NCBI GenBank assembly: GCA_016271365.2
Contig: CM057454.1
Coordinates: 459,853,501 to 459,917,500 of the forward strand
Origin: Neoceratodus forsteri
Lineage: Eukaryota; Chordata; Ceratodontiformes; Ceratodontidae
Direction of reading: 5' to 3'
Length of the DNA: 64,000 nucleotides
How positions within the stretch are numbered: the first letter of the stretch is position 1; the number at the start of each line of letters is the position of its first letter. The translations under genes and the position numbers were made by a program. Under the pieces are notes generated by a model. That model had not been told where the DNA came from, ran no database searches, and saw only the letters and a program-made list of their open reading frames with translations. Shown piece after piece: positions 56,380-64,000 of the stretch.

Positions 56380-57924
56380 ATTAGTGAAGAAACTGAACTA
56401 AGCTGTTCACAATTTCAAATGGACTGGGAGCCACGAGAAGATCTGACGCTAAAACCAGATATGAATGTAACAACAAATAGTAAACTACCAGAAAATACAG
56501 CAAACTTCGACAAGGATGTTATAAATACATTCATAATGAGTGCAAAGAATGAAAACACTTGAAGAAAATGGAACATGATGTAAATCATTTCCAAACCTAT
56601 TTAAAAGAAACATCACATTACTGAACTATTTCATTATATGACTCTGACAAACTTGACCCACTATTATGTCAATATTTTATGTCCATGGAATGCGGTGATG
56701 GAGCGGAATATGAGCCTTTAACAGTTCGCTCTAAATTACAGAGTTTGAGGGATATCTTAAAGAAATGGAATATCCACATTCTATTTCTACATCGAATCTC
56801 TTTCTAAAACAAAGCAAGTCATGGTATCAAAACAGAAAGTTCCAAAAGAGCAAGGCAAGAAATCGTCCAAAAGCAGCTGATGAACTAACAGACTGCATAA
56901 TTGCACAACTGTATGAAAAACACCTTCTTGGACCTAAACACCCCAATCATTGCTTAATATGATGTGTTTATAGTACCCATGCATTTTGGACTCAGTGGAA
57001 CAATAGAGACCAGAAATTTGCAATGGGAGACATTAAATTGGGAAAAGACGAACAAGGCATATTTTATATAGAATACATTCGAGAATGGCAAGCGAAAACC
57101 AGAACCGGAGTAATCCTGAGAAGTAAGACAAATAAAACCAAAAGCTTATCAAACCACAGACATACATAAATTCCCCGTAAATAATTACTTAATATTTAAA
57201 AGCAAACGACCACCAAAATGCAACAAAGAAAATTCACCATTTTTCTTAACAGTAAACCAATCAAACAAATCACTGTACCGAACTTGGTGGTATAAAAATC
57301 AGCCCCTAGGCATTAATACACTAGGTAAAATAATAAAAAACATGATGGAAGCATCTGACATTCACACGGAGAAACGATTAACTAATCATTCAATTAGGAA
57401 GCACTTAGTGCAAAAGTTAACTGATTCCAACGTGCCACCCACTGAAATTATACAAATCTCAGGACATAAAAAAATTAAATCAGTGAATGTCTATTCAATA
57501 ATAAATGAACAGAAACAAAAGACTATTTCAAATATTCTGAGCAACACTTGAAAAGTAAACCTTCTACATCATTGGCAATATGCATGTGAAAGCCGAAACA
57601 AACACCAGCCATGCATATGTAAACACCTATCCAAGCACCAGTTACTCATCTCTGTCCGAGAAGCACGATAAAAAACCACAAGAAATAAGCACCATCAACT
57701 TACCTGAGATCATGCCAGCATGTTTCAACAACCCAATCATAAATGCTAGCAAAATCACCTTCAATATAATACAAGGTACCTTTCAATAACAATATCATGA
57801 AACCTCATACAATGTCACAACCTACTAAACATGTTTTCTTCTATTTCTTTCAACAGGATCAACATATCAGAAAAAAGGAAAACGGAAGGCTGCAGTCATC
57901 TCATCAGACAATGATTCTGACTAG
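56380..57924 (+). pseudogene. Crypton tyrosine recombinase (KIAA1958-like, DUF3504 type), decayed
   Basis: Plus strand. Frames in order read: NTKRKMEHDVNHF-like start near 56555 (one stop), GDGAEYEPLTVRSKLQSLR near 56697, NRPKAADELTDCIIAQLYEK and HLLGPKHPNHCLI (56860-56960), WTQWNNRDQKFAMGDIKLGK and REWQAKTRTGV (56985-57110), then LTNHSIRKHLVQKL, IIQISGHKK and SVNVYSI (57375-57500). The last set matches the C-terminal tyrosine-recombinase boxes H-x-x-R, G-H and the nucleophile Tyr. The KxRAAxxLT-type stretch and the LLG-x-x-x-P stretch match the Crypton domain as remembered. Cryptons integrate by recombinase alone, with no RT or DDE transposase. A final part (57580-57924) ends KGKRKAAVISSDNDSD after an apparent 81-bp intron. 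At least five breaks make it a relic. Confidence 0.8.
57776..57856 (+). other. Predicted 81-bp intron in the Crypton 3' end
   Basis: The donor is CAAG|GTACCT and the acceptor is TCTTCTATTTCTTTCAACAG|GATC with a long pyrimidine tract. Joining keeps the frame: FNIIQ then GSTYQKKGKRKA and an acidic end. Without splicing the frame stops at once (57787-57789). Confidence 0.6.
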
Positions 57925-58614
57925 CAACAAAACACAAGAGGACACCAAAAAGAATTATTAACCAGTGTTGCCCACCTGTGCCTACGTTTACCAATACTTC
58001 CAATGACCTATCTATAGTTTGTAACAGACTGTTACTTATTTTCCTTTCAATAAAAGAATCTGCATTATAACAGTATAAACAAGCACCACTTCCCAAAAGT
58101 AATCATAAATAAACACCATATACTAACATTGCTTCATAGCATGAAACACGTAAAGCGGCAAAGTGTCAGTAGCATAATCAGTACATATCATACCTCACAG
58201 AATATCTGAGACATCAATCACTGCTACCACCATTAACAGAAAACATGTTTTAAATAACATACACTCTGAAATGAATGAAAAGACATTACCAAAGCGTACA
58301 AATCATGGAAAACTCACAAACTTTCCAGAACGCAGACTCTCATACGAGACAATAATCCCAACCATAGAACATGACTAAACCAATAGTAACTGACGCAACA
58401 CGCACAACCAACGTCATCAACCAACAGAAACTCACATACAAAGCCATTCAAGCTCATTATTCAATCAAAACCTACACACATATCAGTCAGCAAACTTCAT
58501 TCATAAAATAGACACATAACTGAGGAAGAACACCGCAACAAAAAGTAACACAATAAAACTGTTCTTCAACGCTAACTACAACTATTAAAGGAACCCTATT
58601 GTATAAATTGCACA
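57925..58614. other. Region downstream of the Crypton, unassigned
   Basis: A-rich DNA with no recognised frame. It may include the 3' end of the Crypton, whose boundary cannot be seen because these elements lack terminal inverted repeats. Confidence 0.35.
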
Positions 58615-58765
58615 CATGATGGGTGACTTGTGGAATATGGAAAACATTTGCACTCGTGCAGAGTGAACTGCAATAATATCACTCGTGCCTTTGGCACTCG
58701 TGATATTATCACAGTTCACTCTGCACTCGTGCAAATATTTTCCATATTCCACAGTCACCATCATG
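58615..58765. mobile_element. Near-perfect hairpin mini-element, 151 bp
   Basis: The left arm starts CATGATGGGTGACTTGTGGA and contains TTGCACTCGTGCAGAGTGAA; the right arm contains TTCACTCTGCACTCGTGCAA and ends CAGTCACCATCATG. The centre is CTCGTGCCTTTGGCACTCG. Only a handful of mismatches occur over 70 bp of stem, the highest identity of any hairpin here, so it is likely the youngest. A CACTCGTG motif occurs four times. Confidence 0.8.
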
Positions 58766-58769
58766 TATC

Positions 58770-58770
<1 letters not shown>

Positions 58771-58815
<45 letters not shown>
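58771..58815. repeat. (TA)n tract
   Basis: A TA run of about 44 bp between the hairpin and the third copy of the arm repeat. Confidence 0.9.
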
Positions 58816-58818
<3 letters not shown>

Positions 58819-59840
58819 CAATGGTCATTTCTATTATAAACCCCAAATCTTTCACTTTAATAAGTTTGCAACTGTACAACAGATGTGCGGAAGTTTTCAT
58901 GTGCTGTCAGATACCATAGATATCTTGATGTGGCAAGTTTTGTTCCAGTCAGAAGTGTGGTTGTGGAGCTGCAGGTCAAAAATGTAAAATTACCATTTAG
59001 GTGTAAATTCTTTGTTCAGCTGTATCTCTGATAGGGCTTGGGGGTCTGGTCTGAAATGGCAAGGGTATATGGAGTCTTCAAAAAAAACAAGAATCACCTG
59101 CACTCCAGAGCCAGGAGGTAACTCAGACCTCCAGCGAAGGTTAAATTATTCATGAAAGGAGTCCTGTATGATTACAGAAATGAAAGACTTTATTCCAATA
59201 CACATAAGAAGGTCTGAGACTGACACAGCAGTCTCTTTGCAAAAGACCCCTATATCGAGTCTGGGCTGCAGATGTGCCTTTTGAAGGTTTGGTGAAAAAA
59301 GTTATTAAAGTTTTAAATTTCCCATTATAGCCCATGGGAAAAATAAGATGTCTGGTATGAAAGCAGTTTCTGCTTTCACAAAAGCGCCGTGCTGCCACCA
59401 TCTTGTTTTCAGTTGGCGACGGGGAAAGAACACTGTCATTCAAAAAATACTGCCCCTTGGTAAATACCAATAGTCGTGTCTACCGAATCAGGGCCTGAGG
59501 AACATGATTCTGCCATTATTTTTCTAAAATAGTAGCTGGAAATATGTTTTTTACATTTGACCGTTGGTAGTGTTGCAAATGTTTGGGACTACTTTTGTGA
59601 AACTGCCACAAATTGTGGCAGTTTTCACACAATTAACAGCACTGGTGTGCAAAAATTGCTGCAAATTTGCAGCACTTTTTATGAAAACTGCTGCAAATTT
59701 GCAGCACAACTTCAATGTAAAATAACCATCGGCCCCTATAAAAAAACTAAAAACTTTTCTGGTCTCTTTTTGGACCAAATAACTACAAAATCGTGTTCCT
59801 CAGCCCCCGGTTAGGTAAACACCTGTTGGTGCTTATCTAA
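58816..59840. repeat. Third, diverged copy of the arm repeat (right-arm orientation)
   Basis: It begins just after (TA)n with CATTTCTATTATAAACCCCA and CTTTAATAAGTTTGCAACTG, matching CATTTCTATGTTAAACCC and CCTTAATAACTTTGCAACCG at 53750-53795. Later anchors are GGCAAGTTTTGTTCCAGTCA (58938) and TTGTTTTCAGTTGGCGACGG (59403), both collinear with the right arm. Divergence is clearly higher than between the two arms. It lacks an inverted partner here and contains an extra 59041-59260 insert of unknown type. It ends near GGTTAGGTAAACACC. Confidence 0.6.
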
Positions 59841-60440
59841 TAAAGAGTTTTCTCCTTTTACTGCCTCCAAGGGCTGAGGCGTATGTTTAATAATAAAACA
59901 TTTTTAATCGTAAGAAATGTTTTGATGACATTGAAGTACCAATCTCCATGTTGACATATATTCCCCAGTATTGTGGGATACTGGGAGCCCACCCAGTGTC
60001 CCAAAATACTTAATTTTTACTTTTTTCCAACACCTGGATGCCCAGCCCTGGTGTCGGATACCCACCAAGCCAGTTCTAACATTTATGTTTGCTGACACTG
60101 GGGTGCCCAATCCTGTGTTGGCATTATGAAGACCCCAGCACTGTGGGACACTGGAGAGCCACTCACTGTCCCAAAATAAAGATTTTGACCCTGTTAATAT
60201 AAGAAAACTGTCCCCGGATGTCTTTTTTTTTATCCTGTAAAAAAGAAAACAGTCCCTTGTTGTCTCCCTGTCCTCCAACTGAGCAGACCACCATCCCACA
60301 ACCCCCCCTTGCCTTATACTTACCACTGGAGATAATCTTCTGTCATCTTCTGTGGACCGGGACACGTCTGCACTTTTCAAAGCCGAACCATGAACTGAAG
60401 AATCAAGATAAGTGCTGTATAATGTCTTATCTATGTCTCA
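59841..60440. repeat. Local direct duplication, period about 169 bp, then spacer
   Basis: TCCCCAGTATTGTGGGATAC plus CCCAGTGTCCCAAAATA (59961-60007) recurs as CCCCAGCACTGTGGGACACT plus CACTGTCCCAAAATA (60131-60178). Intervening text repeats GTGTCGGATAC and ACACTGGGGTGCCC in both orientations. Nothing coding is seen to 60440. Confidence 0.5.
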
Positions 60441-60454
60441 GCCATTGTTCTGTA

Positions 60455-60655
60455 TTTTTTCACCAAATTTTCAACATGGGCTCCTTGGGGCCCCACGTCC
60501 TCGAACACTGTCACTGTCATCTCATTACTTGGACCCGTAAAGGTGATTTTTGCGGTCACTATAAAATCATCTTTCTGGACGGAGTGATGAAATGACAGTG
60601 CCAGTGTTCCTGAGATGGGGTCCCTAAAAGCCCATGTTGAAAATATGGTGCAAAA
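60455..60655. repeat. Palindrome of about 200 bp
   Basis: ACCAAATTTTCAACATGGGC, then CTTGGGGCCCC and GAACACTGTCACTGTCAT, is matched in reverse by ATGACAGTGCCAGTGTTC, GGGGTCCCTAAAAGCCCATG and TTGAAAATATGGT. The opening TATTTTTTCACCAAA block is the same as in the arm modules at 50625 and 51325, so this may be another derivative of that family. Confidence 0.6.
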
Positions 60656-60870
60656 ATATCAAAAAACATTCGAGTTACGTGTGATCATTGAAAATTTTCT
60701 ATGTACATGCATAACTTTGGCAATTTTTAATACCTTTATTCCAAATTTCCAACATAACCATTTTTCCACACCACCTTATGCACAGTACAGCTGTTATTTC
60801 TCACATCCTACCAGAAATGTGTTTCCACACCTGTGGCATTTTGCCACAGATTACAAAATCTTCACCTATG

Positions 60871-61046
60871 GGCTTTATGAGGTGGGGTGATAAGAAGACT
60901 GTTGAACATTTGGGGTCAAAATATGGAAAAATGACAATGTTATGACCATTTGTTGCAATTTCAGTACGGCCGCTTGTAACTAAGGACATTTTCAATATTC
61001 TGACCCCAAATTTACAGCACTGCCTTCTTGTTACCCCACCTCATGT
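60871..61046. repeat. Palindrome of about 175 bp
   Basis: ATGAGGTGGGGTGATAAGAA, CTGTTGAACATTTGGGGTCA and AAATATGGAAAAATG are inverted by CATTTTCAATATTCTGACCC, CAAATTTACAGCACTGCC and TTCTTGTTACCCCACCTCAT. LINE E begins just after it. Confidence 0.6.
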
Positions 61047-61608
61047 ATGTCACAGCTGTAATTTTTCAGATCCTTCCCAAAACTATCAAAGCTATAGAAG
61101 GACGGTCCATGGCCCCCTCTGTCCAAACAAAGATAGTTGCAAGTGGCAAGATTGTGGAAAACAAGTCCCTAATCCTGGAGGAACTTAACTCTCACTTTGC
61201 CACAACTGGATTAGCTTTTGACTCGTCACCTTATGCTGGTGCTGCGGTGAGCCAGCATACCCCTCCCGCCATATCTAGTCCTGCACCCAGCCCCTTCCAA
61301 CTGTGTGAGATAACTTATAAAAGTAGAAGATTCTCTTCTTAACTTAGACACCAAAAGCGCGGGGGACGATGGCTTGGAACCCTTTTTCCTAAGGTCAGGC
61401 TACGCCCATCTCACTGCCCCAATTCTCCACATCTTCAATCTTTCCATTACATCTGCTACTGTTGCTGTCCTGCTGGAAATCAGCACATATCCTCCCTCTA
61501 TTTAAATCTGGTGACCCATGCCGATGTAAACAACTATAGGCCTATCTCCATATTGCCTATCCTTTCTAAAGTTCTCAAAAACTGATCCATATTTAGTTAA
61601 AATTTCAC

Positions 61609-62055
61609 TTGGAAACCTTCTCTCTCATTAACCCAGCTCAATCTGGCTTCCGGGCTAATCATAGCACAATCACTGCACTAGCAAAAGTAACCAATGATTG
61701 GATCTCTGCTATAGATGCTAAGAAGGTAACTGGTGCAGTCTTTTTGGACCTCAGCAAAGCTTTTGATACTGTTGATCACAAACTATTAGTCATTTGCCTT
61801 GCAAAGTTGGGTGCCACATACCATACCACCCAGTGGTTCTCTAGCTACCTAACTGGAAGATTCCAAAAAGTAAAGGCGGAAGGCTATTTTTCTGCTGCCT
61901 TGCCAGTTGCAAGAGGAGTCCCCCAAGGATCCATCTTAGGCCCTATCTTGTTTTCTCTGTACATTAATGACTTAGATGCTAACATATCTACGTCCAATCT
62001 GCACTTTTTTGCAGTTGTTACTGTGTTGTATACTTCTGGCTCATCGTTATCCTAA
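61609..62055 (+). pseudogene. LINE E reverse transcriptase core
   Basis: A 148-codon open stretch spans RT boxes 3 to 5: AQSGFRANHSTITALAKVTN, FLDLSKAFDTVDH, RGVPQGSILGPILFSLYIND. The sixth box has AVV in place of ADD, which abolishes metal binding in any known RT. A stop follows 15 codons later. Confidence 0.8.
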
Positions 62056-62145
62056 GTCAAGGGAGTACTTCAAGCGGACTTCGCACGACTTGAGCATAAT
62101 CTAATAAAGGCAAAGTTTCTGCTCAATGCTAAGAAGACTAAAGCG

Positions 62146-62784
62146 ATGATATTCTCCTGCAGTGCTGTCACAGGCCCCCCCAATACCCTTGCCCAAGACT
62201 TCATTGTCACCACGCTAAACGAGCCTCTGGAAGTTGTAACCAAATTTAAATATCTAGGTATCTGGATCGACAGTAAATTATCTTTCAGTGACTACATCGA
62301 AGATGTCTCTAGAAGGTTAAAAGCAAGGTTAGGTTTCTTCTACAGAAATAGGCCCCTTTTCCCCCTTGAAACTCGAAACAAGCTTGTACAGGCCACTTTT
62401 CTCCCCCTACTCGACTATGGCGATGTAATCTATTCCTCCACCACTCTTGCAAATCTAAGTAAACTGGACATCCTTTATCACCGTGCATTACGGTTCATTA
62501 CCAACTCCCCTTACCATTCGCACCACTGTGACTTATATGCAGCTGTTGGTTGGACATCCATTACTACTACACGCCTACTCCATGCTGGGCTATGGACTCT
62601 TAAACTGCTCCTGCAGAAATTGCCAAGCTCTCTCTCTTCCCTTATTAGTATCTCACATAGTGCATACTCATTAAGAAAATCTGACTTTATTATGCTTGAC
62701 ATACCAAGGACGGGACTTCATTTGGTAAGCGTGCTATTGCATATGCCCTTCCCTCCATTTGGAACCAATTACAAACCGTACTGA
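62146..62784 (+). pseudogene. LINE E RT thumb and C-terminal domain
   Basis: A 212-codon open frame, the longest uninterrupted LINE frame on the plus strand. It starts in the thumb (upstream frame reads KKTKAMIFSCS) and reads through VTKFKYLGIWIDSKLSFSDY, RNKLVQATFLPLLDYGDVIY and LYHRALRFITNSPYHSHHCD, ending FPPFGTNYKPY. These are the conserved C-terminal motifs of L2-like ORF2. Confidence 0.75.
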
Positions 62785-63330
62785 AACTAACTAGCACATT
62801 TTCAATAAACTTCTACAAATCGCTAAGTTCAGCCAAAATAAAGACACCTGTAACTGTCATTAAGTCTCTTCCTTCCCCATGTGCCATATTTATCCACTGG
62901 TAAGGTATAATTGATTTTTCATATTAACTGCTTTCCCTTCCCCTTCTACTCCTGGCTTTATCTTTGCTTACACTCCACTGCTACTCTATCAAATCACTCC
63001 TCCCCCCCATATCAGTTGTAGACTGTTGTTTGTTCTAGCTGCCAAAATACTGTATATGTATTGCACACACCAGTCATCATGTTTCATTTATCAGTATGCA
63101 ACCTGTAAGTCGCTTCCCTGTCTCATATCAATGTTTACCACCTGCAGTCACCCTGTGTGGTACCCTTGTATGTATATCCAGCCTGTATCATGTAACGTGC
63201 ATTTCATGTATATACTGTTATTACCTATCCGTGTTTGTACTTTAAGTGTTTATGTCACAGGACCTCCTTGTGAAAGAGCTTGCTCAATGGAGTTTTCCTG
63301 CAATAAACTTGAACTTGAACTTGAAAAAAA

Positions 63331-64000
63331 TGTGTTTTCGCAGCTGTGGCATGGAATAGCATGGCCATTGCACAGAATTATTTGTTGGTGGGGATTTGAA
63401 AATTTTCTGCACTAGGTACATATCCTGGGATAATCAGATGGCTATGGCGATAATTTGCTCATGCATCTATAACAGGGATATCACGATAACATGATATGGT
63501 GATATATTACAGTAATTGCCACTGATGATAATTTAGCATTGTAAAAAATATAGTATGGTGATTATCATGCAGCTTGATATACACGATATACAGTAATAAT
63601 GCCCCTCAGCTTGTTTTTCCAGCAGCGCATTCCTTTCCAGGTACAACCATGATTCCTGATTCCCCACCATCCTTCTATCAGATTTTTAGTGTTTTTCCTC
63701 AAAATAAGAAATGCAGTGCTGGCCACGTGGTGTGGAGTTTTGAGGGCCTGGGCACCTCACCTGTCACCATGCTAGTAAACCAGATTCAGGAATAGACCTG
63801 GGTCACTCGAGGGCTTACTGCATGAAGGAAGACTGAGCATCCATTGATGGCTCTTCTTCTTTGTGGAGGGGGACAGCACAAGCCACTGCTTGATCATCAT
63901 CTAGCTGAGGCTGGATGATGCAGCAGTAACAGCCTTCTGACTGTTTGGGCGCAAGGGCTGAGTATGTGTGACATCTTTACCTCACACACTCGCACTATCG
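63331..64000. other. Unassigned end of window
   Basis: No gene is recognised. Between 63478 and 63592 the sequence is rich in GATAT and carries TATCACGATAACATGATATG and CTTGATATACACGATATACA, which are loosely inverted and may be a small degraded DNA element. Confidence 0.35.

Larger units (their letters stand above)
61060..63330 (+). mobile_element. LINE E (L2-like), 5'-truncated
   Basis: Plus strand. The pre-RT frame (61028-61342) contains VENKSLILEELNSHFATTG. RT frames follow: KSAGDDGLEPFFLR, FRANHSTITALAKVTND, GAVFLDLSKAFDTVDHKLL (box A intact) and GVPQGSILGPILFSLYINDL. The palm motif reads HFFAVVTVLY where FADDTVLY is expected, so both catalytic aspartates are lost. The C-terminal frame (62146-62784) has FKYLGIWIDSKLSF, LLDYGDVIYSS and LDILYHRALRFITNS. 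The 3' end has CTTGTGAAAGAGCTTGCTCA and a (TTGAAC)n tail. Compared with LINE D it keeps longer frames. Confidence 0.8.

Noticed and set aside
1..64000. A host protein-coding gene or exon
   Set aside because: All frames longer than about 100 codons were read for domains and splice context; every recognisable one is a transposable-element relic.

Overview
No host gene is recognisable in this window. It reads as intergenic DNA from a large, repeat-rich vertebrate genome, built almost entirely from transposable elements of several ages inserted into one another. The organism is inferred only from its repeats: chicken-repeat-1 (CR1) LINEs, Tx1/L1-type LINEs with zinc-knuckle ORF1 proteins, L2-like and I/Vingi-like LINEs, a V-SINE resembling the HE1 family, a Harbinger-like element, a pogo/Tigger-like element and a Crypton. 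This fits a non-mammalian vertebrate with a large genome (lungfish, amphibian or similar). The species cannot be fixed from sequence alone.

Layout. 0-3.7 kb: mostly unassigned AT-rich DNA with two perfect-looking hairpin mini-elements (1.90-2.05 and 2.40-2.55 kb), a (CA)n tract and a short CpG-rich patch. 3.7-9.6 kb: a CpG-poor block flanked by an 80-90 bp inverted repeat, holding remnants of a Myb/SANT-type accessory gene of a PIF/Harbinger-like transposon. 11.7-33.2 kb: one plus-strand I/Vingi-like LINE (C) split by about 15.7 kb of insertions: a V-SINE, then two related minus-strand Tx1-like LINEs (A and B) lying head-to-tail. LINE A is itself interrupted inside its endonuclease by 3.4 kb that contains a 1.6 kb TIR element with a 7-bp target duplication. 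33.7-35.3 kb: a CR1 3' end and a Tigger-like MITE. 36.47-37.33 kb: a 57-bp minisatellite of about 15 units.

37.4-47.5 kb: an L2-like LINE (F) in three collinear pieces, separated by a tail-to-tail pair of CR1 elements and by a second L2-like LINE (D). 47.7-61.0 kb: the most unusual part. It is a cluster of inverted-repeat elements abutting (TA)n tracts: a 1.9 kb element with about 410 bp arms, then a 6.3 kb giant inverted structure with arms of about 2.0 and 2.2 kb, whose outer ends are 330-350 bp palindromic sub-elements and whose arms contain about 190 bp tandem modules. A third, diverged copy of the arm sits at 58.8-59.8 kb. Between them lies a decayed Crypton with recognisable tyrosine-recombinase boxes and an apparent 81-bp intron before an acidic C-terminal tail. 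61.06-63.3 kb: another L2-like LINE (E) with a destroyed YxDD-equivalent motif.

Almost every coding stretch is broken by stops or frameshifts, so the elements are treated as relics. Family names come from remembered motif patterns; no database search was possible.
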